The notes: generated from the letters alone by a model not told the origin. Numbered from the stretch's first letter, positions 23,617 to 33,232 are shown. The stretch: DNA of 64,000 nucleotides from Siccirubricoccus soli (GCF_024178315.1 NZ_JAMZIK010000028.1:1-64000), one strand, 5' to 3'. A program made the numbers and translations.

Positions 23617-24600
23617 TTGCCCCAGCTTTCCCGCCGCCGCACCCTGCTTGCCGGCCTTGGCCTGCCCGCCGGCCTCGCCCTGCCGGGGATGGCCCGGGCC
23701 CAATCCTGGCCGAACGGGCCGATCCGCATCATCGTCCCCTTTGCCCCCGGCGGCAGCGTGGACACCACGGCGCGGCTGGTGCAGCCCTCGCTCCAGGCCA
23801 GCCTCGGCGTGCCGGTGGTGGTCGAGAACCGCAGCGGCGCCGCCGGCGCCATCGGCGCGCGGGAAGTCGCCCGCGCCACGCCGGACGGCCAGAGCTGGGG
23901 CCTGGTCTTCGACAGCCATGCGACGATGAACGCGCTGAACCCGAAGGCGGGCTTCGATGCGCTGCGCGACTTCACCCCGGTGATGCTGATGTCCACCTCC
24001 CCCATGCTGCTGACCGCGGCGCCGGGGCGGAGCTGGCCCGACCTCGCGGCGCTCGCCGCCGCGGCGAAGGCGCGGCCGGAGACGATCACCTACGGCACGG
24101 TCGGGGCCGGCAGCCTGGCGCATCTGCTGATGGAGCTGTGGCAGCAACAGGGGGGCTTCCGCCTGACCCATGTGCCCTATCGCGGCGGCGGGCCCATGGT
24201 GGCGGGCGCGGTGGCCGGGGAGATCGACCTCGCCATCGCCTCGCGCGGCGGCCTCGGCGGCCAGGTAGGGGACAAGCTGCGGCCGCTGGCGCAGAGCGGT
24301 CCCACCCGCTCCCCTGCCCTGCCCGCGCTGCCGACCTTCGTCGAATCCGGCTTCCCCGGCGTCGCTGCCCTGGCCTTCTGGGCCATGCTGGGCCCGGCCG
24401 GCGTCCCGGCGCCGATCCTCGCGCGCTTCCACGCGGCGCTGGCCACGGCGCTGGCCGAGCCGGGCATCCGCCAGCGGCTGGTGGAGGGCCAGGGCGTCGA
24501 TATCGTCGCCTCCTCCCCGGCCGAACTGGGCAGTTTCCTGGCAGCGCAGGCGGAGGAATGGGGCAAGGTGATCCGGGAGAGGCACATCACGCTGGACTGA
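23617..24600 (+). CDS. Bug-family (tripartite tricarboxylate) substrate-binding protein, Tat-type signal
   Basis: A 327-residue periplasmic binding protein. The first ~32 residues carry a twin-arginine signal (SRRRTLLAGLGLPAGLALPG, cleavage near ARAQ). The mature start WPNGPIRIIVPFAPGGSVDTTAR is the diagnostic Bug N-terminus, followed by VVVENRSGAAGAIGA and THVPYRGGGPMVAG. Bug proteins bind carboxylates, amides or vitamins; many are orphans without TctAB permeases, as here. The TTG start at 23617 is supported by AGGAGG 5 nt upstream and gives a complete signal; longer frames are poor sequence. Proximity to acid-CoA ligase genes hints at a carboxylate ligand. Confidence 0.92.
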   Translation: MPQLSRRRTLLAGLGLPAGLALPGMARAQSWPNGPIRIIVPFAPGGSVDTTARLVQPSLQASLGVPVVVENRSGAAGAIGAREVARATPDGQSWGLVFDSHATMNALNPKAGFDALRDFTPVMLMSTSPMLLTAAPGRSWPDLAALAAAAKARPETITYGTVGAGSLAHLLMELWQQQGGFRLTHVPYRGGGPMVAGAVAGEIDLAIASRGGLGGQVGDKLRPLAQSGPTRSPALPALPTFVESGFPGVAALAFWAMLGPAGVPAPILARFHAALATALAEPGIRQRLVEGQGVDIVASSPAELGSFLAAQAEEWGKVIRERHITLD

Positions 24601-24680
24601 GCGGCGCCGCGCCACACTGCCTTGACCCGCGCCGCCGGGCGCGGTCCCATGCGCGCCCACGCCTTCCATAGGAGGAAACC

Positions 24681-25742
24681 ATGCGCGCCTGGGCCGTCGT
24701 CGAAACCGGCAAGCCGCTGCAGGAAATCGAGTTGCCGACGCCGGAGCCGACCGGCGCGCAGGTGCTGCTGGAGGTGACCCATGCCGGCGTCTGCCATTCC
24801 GACCTGCATATCTGGGAAGGCGAGTACGACCTCGGCTCCCGCGGCAAGATGCGCCTCACCGACCGCGGCGTGGTGCTGCCGCTGGCGATGGGCCACGAGA
24901 TCGTCGGCCGGGTGGTGAAGCTGGGGCCGGAGGCCGAGGGTCAGGGCACCAAGGTGGGCGACCTCCGCGTGGTCTATCCCTGGGTCGGCTGCGGCAAATG
25001 CGCCATCTGCCAGCGCGACGAGGAGAATATGTGCCTCACGCCGCGCTCCCTCGGCGTCTACCAGAATGGCGGCTACGCCACCCATGTGCTGGCCAGCCAT
25101 GTGAAGCACCTGATCGACATCGAGGGCGTGGATCCGGCGCTGGCCGCGACCTATGCCTGCTCCGGCGTCACCGTCTATTCCGCAGTGAACAAGCTGCTGC
25201 CGATGGACCCGAACGAGGCGATCGTGCTGGTCGGCGCCGGCGGGCTTGGGCTGAACGCCATCGCCATCCTCAAGGCGCTGGGCCACAAGCGCATCTGCGC
25301 CGTCGATGTGGACCAGAAGAAGCTGGACGCGGCGAAGGCCCAGGGCGCGACCGATACGGTGTTGGCCAGCGCCGAGGGCACGACGCAGCGGATCATCGAG
25401 GCCTGTGGCGGCCCGGTGGCCGGCGTGGTGGATCTGGTGAACGGCACGCAGACCAGCCGCTTCGCCTTCGACGCGCTGCGCAAGGGCGGCAAGCTGGTGC
25501 AGGTGGGGCTGTTCGGCGGCGAGATGAACATCCCGCTGCCGCTGATGCCCATCCGCGCCATCACCATCCAGGGCAGCTATGTGGGCAATGTGAAGGAGCT
25601 GCGGGCGCTGATCGACATCGCCAAGCAGGGCAAGATCCCGGCCATCCCGGTGGAGACGACGCCGCAGAAGAATGCCGATGCGGTGCTGAACCGGCTGAAG
25701 AACGGGCAGATCACCGGCCGCGTGGTGCTGGTGGCGGCCTGA
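24681..25742 (+). CDS. Zinc-dependent alcohol dehydrogenase (MDR family)
   Basis: A 353-residue medium-chain dehydrogenase. Catalytic zinc ligands are visible in AGVCHSDLH (Cys), LAMGHEIVG (His-Glu) and TYACSG (Cys). The structural zinc set is GCGKCAICQRDEENMC. The Rossmann motif is IVLVGAGGLGLNAIAIL, followed by an acidic VDVDQKK indicating NAD preference. It oxidises a primary or secondary alcohol; the substrate is unknown. AGGAGG lies 6 nt before ATG 24681. A strong hairpin directly follows the stop. The gap to the Bug gene is 80 bp, so read-through from it is possible. Confidence 0.94.
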   Translation: MRAWAVVETGKPLQEIELPTPEPTGAQVLLEVTHAGVCHSDLHIWEGEYDLGSRGKMRLTDRGVVLPLAMGHEIVGRVVKLGPEAEGQGTKVGDLRVVYPWVGCGKCAICQRDEENMCLTPRSLGVYQNGGYATHVLASHVKHLIDIEGVDPALAATYACSGVTVYSAVNKLLPMDPNEAIVLVGAGGLGLNAIAILKALGHKRICAVDVDQKKLDAAKAQGATDTVLASAEGTTQRIIEACGGPVAGVVDLVNGTQTSRFAFDALRKGGKLVQVGLFGGEMNIPLPLMPIRAITIQGSYVGNVKELRALIDIAKQGKIPAIPVETTPQKNADAVLNRLKNGQITGRVVLVAA

Positions 25743-25743
25743 G

Positions 25744-25770
25744 TTGAGGGGGAGCGCCGCTCCCCCTCAA
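25744..25770 (+). terminator. Hairpin after alcohol dehydrogenase gene (left half of repeat family A)
   Basis: TTGAGGGGGAG (25744-25754), CGCCG, CTCCCCCTCAA (25760-25770): an 11-bp perfect stem starting 1 bp past the stop codon. No T-run follows. Confidence 0.7.
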
Positions 25771-25780
25771 CCTCCCCTCG

Positions 25781-25820
25781 CCAAGGGCCGAAAGGCCCTT
25801 GGAACCCCTGAGTCGGCCGG
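25781..25820. repeat. Bipartite hairpin repeat family A, copy 3 (right half)
   Basis: CCAAGGGCC (25781-25789), GAAA, GGCCCTTGG (25794-25802), followed by GAACCCCTGAGTCGGCC, matching 17164-17202 with few differences. The GAAA tetraloop is a stable GNRA-type loop in RNA. The rest of the 302-bp gap to clpV (25821-26008) holds no gene that I can support. Confidence 0.8.
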
Positions 25821-26008
25821 TGCAGCCTGCGAGGCATGGCGCATGGCTGCCAAGGGCCCTTCTGCCTTTGACGGCGCCGGGTGCCTCGCCCGGCGAAGAG
25901 GCGTGGCCTCGCCAAGCTGCGCCAATCGAGGCTTGCTTCCGCATCTTGTCCTTCACGGCTTCGCCGCGGAAGGCTGCGCGAAGTTTCGGAGCATGGCGGG
26001 TCCAAGGT

Positions 26009-26039
26009 CCCCACAAAGCCGTGCAGCGGCTTTGTGGGG
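26009..26039 (-). terminator. Strong hairpin ending the T6SS operon
   Basis: CCCCACAAAGCCG (26009-26021), TGCAG, CGGCTTTGTGGGG (26027-26039): a perfect 13-bp stem 5 bp beyond the clpV stop on the minus strand. It is the best intrinsic-terminator candidate in the window although the T-tract is weak. Confidence 0.75.
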
Positions 26040-26044
26040 AAACA

Positions 26045-28717
26045 TCAGACGATGCTGTAGGCGAAGTCCCCGTTCTCCACCCCGACATGCACCGACTGCA
26101 CCGGCTGGCCTTCCAGCATCCGGTTCAGGAAGGCCGCCGAGATGGCCGGCAGCATGGTGTTGGTCAGGATGGCGTCGATCATGCGGCCACCGCTTTCCGG
26201 CTCGTTGCAGCGGCTGGTGATGAGCGAGACCACCTCCTCCGTATAGGTGAAGGGCACCTTGTGCTGCTCCTTCAGCCGCTTGACGATGCGGTTGAGCTGC
26301 AGGCGGATGATCCGCCCGAGCATGCTCTCGCTCAGCGGGTAGTAGGGGATGGTGATGAGCCGCCCCAGCAGCGCCGGCGGGAAGATCTTCAGCAGTGGCT
26401 CCTTCAGCGCCTTCGCGATCTCCTCGGATTCCGGGATGAGTTCCGGGTCCGCGCACATGGACATGATGAGGTCCGTGCCGGCGTTGGAGGTCAGCAGGAT
26501 CAGCGTGTTCTTGAAGTCGATCAGCCGCCCCTCGCCATCCTCCATGATCCCCTTGTCGAAGACCTGGAAGAAGATCTCGTGGACGTCGGTATGCGCCTTC
26601 TCCACCTCATCCAGCAGGACCACGGAGTAAGGCTTGCGCCGCACTGCCTCGGTCAGGATGCCGCCCTCGCCATAGCCGACATAGCCCGGGGGCGCGCCCT
26701 TCAGGGTGGAGACGGTATGCGCCTCCTGGAACTCGCTCATGTTGATGGTGATGAGGTTCTGCTCGCCGCCATAGAGCGCCTCGGCCAGCGCCAGCGCCGT
26801 CTCCGTCTTGCCGACGCCGGAGGGGCCGCAGAGCATGAAGACGCCGATCGGCTTGTTCGGGTTGTCCAGCTTGGCGCGGCTGGTCTGCACCCGCTTGGCG
26901 ATCATCTCCATGGCGTGGTCCTGGCCGATCACGCGCTGGGAGAGGGTGTTGGCGAGCTGCAGCACCGCCTGCACTTCGTTCTTCACCATCCGCCCGACCG
27001 GGATGCCGGTCCAGTCGCCGATGACGGCCGCCACCGCCTGGGCATCCACCGCCGGCATGATGAGCGGCGATTCGCCCTGATGTTCCGCAAGCTCGGCCTG
27101 GAGCTTCCGCAGCTCCTCCACCATGGCCGCGCGCTCCGGCGAATCCGCCGCCACCGCGCCATCCACCGCCGAGGCGCCCTCGCGCAGCGCGGCGCGCAGC
27201 GCCAGCACCTTGTCCACCAGGATCTTTTCCTGCTGCCAGCGGGCCTCCAGCCCGAACAGCTTGTCCTTCTCGAGGGCCAGCGCCTCCTCGGCCGAGGCCT
27301 TGCGGTCCGCCGTCTCGATGCCGACTGCGGCCTCGCGACCGATGATCTCCAGCTCCGTCTCCAGCGCCTGGATCCGCCGCCGGGAATCATCCACCTCCGC
27401 CGGCACGGCGTGCTGGGAGACGGCGACGCGGGCTGAGGCGGTATCGAGCAGCGAGACCGACTTGTCCGGCAGCTGCCGCGCCGGGATGTAGCGGTGGGAG
27501 AGGCGGACGGCGGCGTCGATCGCCTCGTCCAGGATCTGCACCCGGTGGTGCTTTTCCAGCGAGGAGGTGATGCCGCGCATCATCAGGATGGCTTTCTCCT
27601 CCGAAGGCTCATCCACCTGCACCGGCTGGAAGCGGCGGGTCAGCGCCGGATCCTTCTCGAAATACTTCTTGTACTCGGCGAAGGTGGTGGCCGCGACGGT
27701 GCGCAGCGTGCCGCGGGCCAGCGCTGGCTTCAACAGGTTCGCGGCATCGCCGGTGCCGGCGGCGCCGCCGGCGCCGACCAGCGTATGCGCCTCGTCGATG
27801 AACAGGATGATGGGCTTCGGGGAGGCCTGCACCTCCTCGATCACCTGGCGCAGCCGCTGCTCAAACTCGCCCTTCATGCTGGCGCCGGCCTGCAGTAGGC
27901 CGACATCCAGGGTCCGCAGGGTCACGTCCTTGAGCTGCGGCGGCACGTCCCCGGCGACGATGCGCAGCGCGAAGCCCTCGACCACCGCCGTCTTGCCGAC
28001 GCCGGCCTCGCCGATCAGGATCGGGTTGTTCTGCCGGCGGCGCATCAGCACGTCCACCACCTGGCGGATTTCCTGGTCGCGACCGACGATCGGGTCGATC
28101 TCACCCTTCCGCGCTTTCTCCGTCAGGTCCACGCTGAACTGCGCCAGCGCTTCCTGCTTGCCCATCTGGGCCGGCGCCACGGCGCCGCTCGCCTCGCCCG
28201 GGCTGCCGACCTTCGAGCCGTCGGCGGCCACCAGCGCGGCCTCCGGCGAGCCGTCCAGCAGCTTGCGGAACTCATCCGCCAGCGCCTCGGCCCGCAGCTT
28301 CGCGAATTCCTTGCTGATGCCGGCAAGCGCATTGGTCAGCGCCTTGGTCTTCAGCATGCCGACCACCAGATGGCCGGTGCGCACCTGGTTCTCGCCGAAC
28401 AACAGCGTGCCATAGACCCAGCCGCGCTCGACCGATTCCTCGATCAGCGGGGAGAAGTCGGAGATCGCCGTCGCGCCGCGCGGCAGCTTGTCCAGCGTCG
28501 CGGTGATGTCAGCAGCAAGCCGCGCCGCATCCAGGCCGAAGTGCCGGATGATCCGGTGCAGGTCGCTGTCCTGGAGCTGCAGGAGCTGATGGATCCAGTG
28601 GACCAGCTCCACATAGGGATTGCCCCGCAGCTTGCAGAAGACGGTGGCGGCCTCCAGCGCCCGGTACCCGACCGGGTTGAGCTTGCCGAAAAGGGCGGAA
28701 CGACTGATCTCGGACAT
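26045..28717 (-). CDS. tssH: T6SS sheath-disassembly ATPase ClpV (TssH)
   Basis: An 890-residue AAA+ unfoldase that extracts and recycles contracted TssB/TssC sheath. The N-domain (1-150) has Clp-type repeats. The first AAA module has Walker A GEAGVGKT (about 236-243) and sensor-type IDEAHTLVGAGG; a ClpB-like middle coiled region follows (about 440-540); the second AAA module has GPSGVGKTE (631-638). ClpV is told from ClpB by its T6SS neighbours and by the N-terminus SRSALFGKLNPVGYRALEAA. ATG 28717 is preferred over a 40-residue longer non-homologous lead. It is the last gene of the minus-strand T6SS run, with a 13-bp hairpin after its stop. Confidence 0.97.
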   Translation of the reverse strand: MSEISRSALFGKLNPVGYRALEAATVFCKLRGNPYVELVHWIHQLLQLQDSDLHRIIRHFGLDAARLAADITATLDKLPRGATAISDFSPLIEESVERGWVYGTLLFGENQVRTGHLVVGMLKTKALTNALAGISKEFAKLRAEALADEFRKLLDGSPEAALVAADGSKVGSPGEASGAVAPAQMGKQEALAQFSVDLTEKARKGEIDPIVGRDQEIRQVVDVLMRRRQNNPILIGEAGVGKTAVVEGFALRIVAGDVPPQLKDVTLRTLDVGLLQAGASMKGEFEQRLRQVIEEVQASPKPIILFIDEAHTLVGAGGAAGTGDAANLLKPALARGTLRTVAATTFAEYKKYFEKDPALTRRFQPVQVDEPSEEKAILMMRGITSSLEKHHRVQILDEAIDAAVRLSHRYIPARQLPDKSVSLLDTASARVAVSQHAVPAEVDDSRRRIQALETELEIIGREAAVGIETADRKASAEEALALEKDKLFGLEARWQQEKILVDKVLALRAALREGASAVDGAVAADSPERAAMVEELRKLQAELAEHQGESPLIMPAVDAQAVAAVIGDWTGIPVGRMVKNEVQAVLQLANTLSQRVIGQDHAMEMIAKRVQTSRAKLDNPNKPIGVFMLCGPSGVGKTETALALAEALYGGEQNLITINMSEFQEAHTVSTLKGAPPGYVGYGEGGILTEAVRRKPYSVVLLDEVEKAHTDVHEIFFQVFDKGIMEDGEGRLIDFKNTLILLTSNAGTDLIMSMCADPELIPESEEIAKALKEPLLKIFPPALLGRLITIPYYPLSESMLGRIIRLQLNRIVKRLKEQHKVPFTYTEEVVSLITSRCNEPESGGRMIDAILTNTMLPAISAAFLNRMLEGQPVQSVHVGVENGDFAYSIV

Positions 28718-28751
28718 GAGCGCTTTCCAGTCCTGGGCCGTGTTGTTTCTA

Positions 28752-29894
28752 TTACGAATCTTCGCGTGCCGCCATGCGGGAATCCGCCTCCCGCGCCGTG
28801 CCATCGGCGCCGGCATGCAGGAAGAGGTCGCCCGCATCGGTCAGGCCGCGCCGCGGCGTCAGCCAGGTGGTCCAGCCGAGCTGGCCCTGGCGGCCGAGCT
28901 GAATGCGCGGGACTTCGGTGCGGCGCAGGATGAGGTTAACGTCGAAGGCCAGCGTGTCCCCGACATAGTTGCGGACGATCGGCACCAGTCGGCGGAAGCT
29001 GGCGCCGCCCGGCAGCATCCGCGCGTAGTCCTTCAGCGTCAGCGGGCCGAAGACGATGCGGAATTTGTGCTGCCGGCTCCAGACCTTGCGGCCGATGGCG
29101 GCGGATTCGCCGAGCGCCGCGACGGTGGCGCCGCCGCCCAGCCGGGTCAGCCCGTCCTCCGGCAGCACCAGCCAGTCGCCGACGAAGGTGTCGATCCGCG
29201 CCGGCATCCTGAAGAAGTCGGACAGGATGGCGGCCAACCCATCGGCATGCCGGGTGCGGGCGACGAGGTGCCCGGCGTAATGCTGCTTCGCCAGATCCGG
29301 CATGGCGTCCCGGTCGCGCAGCCCGGGAGTGCCGATGCCGACGAGCGAGGCGACGAAGCGGCCGTAATGGTCATCCTCCGGCCGGTCGAAGCTGACGGTC
29401 GGCTGCACATCCGCCCAGGCGCGGTAAAAGAGCGAGAGGGCGCGGTGGTGGAAGATGTCGGCGAAGCGGCGGAAGGTCTGGTCCTTCGCATTGCGCTGCC
29501 GGTCACGGGCATATTCCGTCAGGTGCAGCGGCAGCGGGCCGTTCGGCCCGAACAGGCCGAGGAAATGCACGATGAGACGCGCCGCGTGCTTCTCATTCCC
29601 CAGCTCGAAATCGGCGAGGGTGGAGGGCGCGAAGGTGACCGAAGGGTCCTGCCCCAGCCGCACCGGATCCTGCATCGGCCGGGTGGAGCGGCCGAGGCGC
29701 GGGCGGTCGCGGTGCAGCGCCTCCAGCCGCCGCATCGCTTGATAGAAGCCATGGCGCCAGGGCTCCGCCGCCAGGCTGGCATGCAGCGGCGGCGGGGCGG
29801 CCGGCGCATCGGGCGGCAGCGTCGCCACCGGCTGCGCCGCGCCCTCCGGCGGCTCGGCTAGAGCGCCGGCTGACGCCCGATCCGGATCGGCCAT
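28752..29894 (-). CDS. tssG: T6SS baseplate subunit TssG
   Basis: A 380-residue TssG (ImpH/VasB). Family marks include FYQAMRRLEALHRDRPRLG near the N-terminus after a Pro/Ala-rich lead, FAPSTLADFELG, FLGLFGPNGPLPLHLTEYARDR, and FHHRALSLFYRAWADVQP. TssG pairs with TssF in the baseplate wedge around the VgrG hub. Its start lies 37 bp inside the 3' end of tssF, a tight overlap that supports stoichiometric synthesis. It has the normal family length (about 330-380). The first 35 residues are low-complexity and could be trimmed by a later start. Confidence 0.95.
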   Translation of the reverse strand: MADPDRASAGALAEPPEGAAQPVATLPPDAPAAPPPLHASLAAEPWRHGFYQAMRRLEALHRDRPRLGRSTRPMQDPVRLGQDPSVTFAPSTLADFELGNEKHAARLIVHFLGLFGPNGPLPLHLTEYARDRQRNAKDQTFRRFADIFHHRALSLFYRAWADVQPTVSFDRPEDDHYGRFVASLVGIGTPGLRDRDAMPDLAKQHYAGHLVARTRHADGLAAILSDFFRMPARIDTFVGDWLVLPEDGLTRLGGGATVAALGESAAIGRKVWSRQHKFRIVFGPLTLKDYARMLPGGASFRRLVPIVRNYVGDTLAFDVNLILRRTEVPRIQLGRQGQLGWTTWLTPRRGLTDAGDLFLHAGADGTAREADSRMAAREDS

Positions 29895-31744
29895 CTCGCC
29901 ACCTCGCCGCGTTCCGCGGTGGTCAGCACGGTTTCGGTAAAGGCGTTGATCGAGACGTATTTGGCGAAGAAGCGGTCCAGCACCGAGGCCAGCACCACCG
30001 CCCCTGCCCCGCCAAAGGCGACCTCATCCATCTTCAGTGTGATCTCGAGCCCCCGGCCGGCGGTCAGCGGCCCGGCGCCCGGGATGCGTCGCACCACCGG
30101 GCGGGTGGAGGTGGAGAGCAGCCCCTCCAGCTGCCGGGCATGGTGGGAGCTGGCGGAAGGCACGTAGAGGCTGAGCAATTCGCGCAGCGCCACCGCGCCA
30201 TGCACCCCGTCCTTGTCCACCAGGCTCAGATAGTTCAGCCCAAGATGGCTGATGAAGCGCCAGGCATACTCGCCATCCGAGCGGCAGGGGCGCGGTGCCG
30301 TCGGCCCCACGAGGCAGCGGACCGAGGCGACTGGCGCGCTGGCTTCCAGGGTGAAATCCGTCCGCCCCTTCCCCACCGGCATGAAGAGCGGCAAGTCGCG
30401 GTTGGTACAGAGCAGGTCGAAGCCGAGCTGCCGCAGCTCCCCCTTGAAGGGCGCGTTCTCGGCATCGACGAGGGAGATATAGACCTCGTGCCCGATATAG
30501 GAGCTGCGCGGGCCGCGCTGGCGGGTGCGGGCGGAAAGCTGCCGTGGCCGCCGGCGGAGGATGTAGTAGCGCCGCATCTCCGGGTAGCTGGTCAGGTCGT
30601 TCGCCGCATAGAAGGGCAGGAAGTCCTGCGGCTCGCCGCCATCGGCGGCGAATCCTTCCACCCCCTGCACGCTGAACACCTCGAAATCCACCGGCCGCAT
30701 GCGGTCCGGCACGATCTGGTGCTCCACCTCCCGCTCATTCAGGTTCAGCCGGTCGCCGCGCTTGGGGAAGAGGTTGATGGCCGGGGTGCAGAACAGGCGG
30801 AACTGGTCGGCGCCGAAGCCATTGGCCAGCAGCATGTCGCTGCGGGACAGCAGGAAGATGATGTCCAGCTCCTGCCCTGCACAGCGGGAGACGGCGCTGT
30901 CGAGCCCGTTCAACCGCACGGAGAGGAAGCGCTCCGGCATCGCGAAGTATTCCTGCAGCAGCCGGTAGCCCTGGAAGGTCAGCGGCGCCGGCGGCAGCAG
31001 CGCCTCGTCATCCTCGAAGCCCTGGGGCTCGAGCGCCGATTTCGGCAGCACCTCCTGCCAGGGCAACGGCCGCTGGGTGGGGCGGACGACGATGCCGAGG
31101 AGATCGGCGACGAGCTGCTCATGCAGGCGAAAGCGGGTATTCTCCGCCCCGGCCAGGAAGAGCGGCAGGCGGGAGAGCGCGATCTCCGCGAAGGGCGCGG
31201 TGCCGAGCGCCTTCAGCCGCAGCCGGATGGCCGCCTTGGCGCCGCGGCTGCGCACCGCTTCCGGGAGGTTGAGGGCGGACACGGCCGCGGCGGCCGGCAG
31301 ATACTCCGCCTCGCTGATCTCGATGGGCAGGAGCTGCACCGGCTGGGCGGTGCGGAATTCGCAATTGGTGTCGTCATCCGCGCCGAGGATGCTGCGCAGC
31401 ACCGTGCCGCGCGGCAGGACCTGCCCGGCCGCCATGCCGCGGATCGCCTGGTCCGGATTGAACTGCACCACCGCCATGGCCGGGGTCGGGGCCAGGTAGT
31501 GGGGATAGACCATCTGCAGCAGGGATTGCGTGAAGGTCGGGAATTCCGCCTCCAGCTTCAGCTGGATACGCGCGGTGAGGAAGGCGAAGCCTTCCAGCAG
31601 CCGCTCCACATAGGGGTCGGCCACCTCGGTATTCGCCAGCGCCAGGCGGCCAGCGATCTTCGGGTATTCGCGGGCGAATTCCGAACCCATCTCGCGCACG
31701 AAGCGCAGCTCGGATTCGTAATGCCGCAGCAGCCTGGGGTCCAT
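29858..31744 (-). CDS. tssF: T6SS baseplate subunit TssF
   Basis: A 628-residue TssF (ImpG/VasA). The N-terminus MDPRLLRHYESELRFVREMG is the family signature, followed by FAREYPKIAGRL and DPYVERLLEGFAFLTARIQLKL. TssF is the large wedge component of the baseplate, equivalent to phage gp6-type parts, binding TssG and TssE. Length is standard. ATG 31744 shares one base with the tssE stop (TGATG), so translation is coupled. The C-terminus is overlapped by tssG. It is cytoplasmic and attached to the membrane complex, which is not encoded in this window. Confidence 0.96.
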   Translation of the reverse strand: MDPRLLRHYESELRFVREMGSEFAREYPKIAGRLALANTEVADPYVERLLEGFAFLTARIQLKLEAEFPTFTQSLLQMVYPHYLAPTPAMAVVQFNPDQAIRGMAAGQVLPRGTVLRSILGADDDTNCEFRTAQPVQLLPIEISEAEYLPAAAAVSALNLPEAVRSRGAKAAIRLRLKALGTAPFAEIALSRLPLFLAGAENTRFRLHEQLVADLLGIVVRPTQRPLPWQEVLPKSALEPQGFEDDEALLPPAPLTFQGYRLLQEYFAMPERFLSVRLNGLDSAVSRCAGQELDIIFLLSRSDMLLANGFGADQFRLFCTPAINLFPKRGDRLNLNEREVEHQIVPDRMRPVDFEVFSVQGVEGFAADGGEPQDFLPFYAANDLTSYPEMRRYYILRRRPRQLSARTRQRGPRSSYIGHEVYISLVDAENAPFKGELRQLGFDLLCTNRDLPLFMPVGKGRTDFTLEASAPVASVRCLVGPTAPRPCRSDGEYAWRFISHLGLNYLSLVDKDGVHGAVALRELLSLYVPSASSHHARQLEGLLSTSTRPVVRRIPGAGPLTAGRGLEITLKMDEVAFGGAGAVVLASVLDRFFAKYVSINAFTETVLTTAERGEVARWPIRIGRQPAL

Positions 31745-32253
31745 CAGCCGCGCGCCCGTGCCTCGACGACGGAAACGGTGTTGCTCTCCGGCTCGATGGC
31801 GGTCTCCAGCAGGATGCGCAGCGGCACCGGCTGGGCCCAGAGCTCGCCCTGGATCTCGAAGACCAGCGCGCCATCGGCGCTGTCATTCTGCAGCCCGCGC
31901 AGCTTCACCCGCAGCGTGTCGCGCAGGATGCGCGGCTCGAAGACGCGGATCGCCTCGGCGATGGCGTTCTCCAGCTGGGCGATGCGGTTGCCGCCGCTGG
32001 TCAGGCCGGTGAAGGCGGGCAGGCCGTAATTCAGCACGGAGCGTCGCACCTCCTGCAGCCCGTCCAGCTCCTCCAGCACCTCCAGCCGCGTGGTGGCGAA
32101 GAGCCAGGCGAGGTCGCGCAGCACGCTGGCGCGGAGCTGCGCCATGCTGAGCATGGACTGGTCCGGCGGATCCCGCGAATTCTCCGGCGCATTGTCGGTC
32201 AGCCGGTCCAGCAGCGATGGCTGCAGATGCTCGCGGCTGCTGAACTCGACCAT
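31744..32253 (-). CDS. tssE: T6SS baseplate protein TssE (gp25-like)
   Basis: A 169-residue gp25-like wedge protein. The N-terminal LQPSLLDRLTD and the core SVLRDLAWLFATTRLE, VRRSVLNYGLPAFTGL and IAEAIRVFEPRIL (the conserved gp25 FEPRL-type motif) are seen. TssE connects the baseplate to the first sheath ring. Normal length is 130-175. ATG 32253 lies 4 bp after the tagJ stop and the stop overlaps tssF by one base, so it is embedded in a translationally coupled chain. Confidence 0.95.
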   Translation of the reverse strand: MVEFSSREHLQPSLLDRLTDNAPENSRDPPDQSMLSMAQLRASVLRDLAWLFATTRLEVLEELDGLQEVRRSVLNYGLPAFTGLTSGGNRIAQLENAIAEAIRVFEPRILRDTLRVKLRGLQNDSADGALVFEIQGELWAQPVPLRILLETAIEPESNTVSVVEARARG

Positions 32254-32257
32254 GGGC

Positions 32258-33109
32258 TCAGCCGTCGGATGCCGGGGCCTCGGCCGCCGCGGCCGGCGGC
32301 GCGGCGATCCCGAGGCTGCGGAGGTCGAGCAGCGGCAGATCCTCCTCGGCGCCGATGGTCAACATCCGCTGGCCGAGGCCGAGGAACCAGCCCTCCGCCT
32401 TCTCCACCCATTCGGTGCGGCGGCCGAGCAGCAGGGCGGGATCAGCCGCGGCCTCGGTGCCCGGGTAGCGCGCCGGCAGCAGCCCGACCGTGCTGCCGCC
32501 ATTGGCGAAGGTGAGCTGTGCCGGCAGCCAGACCTGGTCGCGCAGATCCTCGGGGGGGTCGATCTCCAGCTTCGCCAGGCGGTGCACCGGCAGCCAGTAG
32601 TATTTCCCGTCGACGATCGCCTCCACCACCGGGCCGAGCCGCGGATCGGCATCCGCGATCCACTCGAAGCCGGTACCGTCCACCGTGCCGCTGCTGGCCG
32701 GCGCCGCTTCGAATGCCTGGTCGCGCAGCTCTGCCGCATGATCGTAGGCGCCGGCGGCAAGGCGGCGGTTCGCCTCCATCAGCAGGGACATCCAGGGCTC
32801 CGGCTCGCCGAAGAAAGTCGGCTGGCGGGTGCCGGCGAAAACCCGCTCGCGCAGGATCTCGCAACGTATGGCGGCGCGGTAGGTGGTCACCATGGGCATG
32901 GCGAGCTTGTCGATCTCGCTGATGACCGAGAGCTGATTGATCGCCCGGTCCCATTCGCCGGTGATGCAGAAGAGCTGGAAGAGGAAGGTCCTCAGCTCCG
33001 GGTCGCGCGGCGCCTTGCGGACTTCCTGCTTCAGCTTCTCAAGCGCTGCGCGGGGATCGCCGGTGCGGAGTACGCCACGGGCATCAAGTGTCGCCGCATC
33101 CGAGGCCAT
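32258..33109 (-). CDS. tagJ: T6SS accessory protein TagJ (ImpE family)
   Basis: A 283-residue protein with N-terminal TPR-like helices (DPRAALEKLKQEVRKAPRD, LRTFLFQLFCITGEWDRAINQLSV) and the ImpE C-terminal domain containing GKYYWLPVHRLAKLEIDPPEDLRDQVW and WLPAQLTFANGG. TagJ binds TssB near the sheath end and the ClpV site in P. aeruginosa; it occurs only in some T6SS subtypes, so its presence places this cluster in the imp/HSI-I-like group. ATG 33109 is preferred to a 13-residue longer Arg/Gly-rich lead. A 123-bp gap to the hairpin after hcp suggests a possible internal promoter. Confidence 0.93.
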   Translation of the reverse strand: MASDAATLDARGVLRTGDPRAALEKLKQEVRKAPRDPELRTFLFQLFCITGEWDRAINQLSVISEIDKLAMPMVTTYRAAIRCEILRERVFAGTRQPTFFGEPEPWMSLLMEANRRLAAGAYDHAAELRDQAFEAAPASSGTVDGTGFEWIADADPRLGPVVEAIVDGKYYWLPVHRLAKLEIDPPEDLRDQVWLPAQLTFANGGSTVGLLPARYPGTEAAADPALLLGRRTEWVEKAEGWFLGLGQRMLTIGAEEDLPLLDLRSLGIAAPPAAAAEAPASDG

Positions 33110-33232
33110 GCCCCACCCCCTTCCCCTTCGCCGCTGCCAGCTTCCCATCCGGAAGCGGCCGGACGCCCGACACCACGCGCCGCGACGACCGCAATATCGC
33201 CCTATTACTTAGAAATAACCATTCCGTCCAAG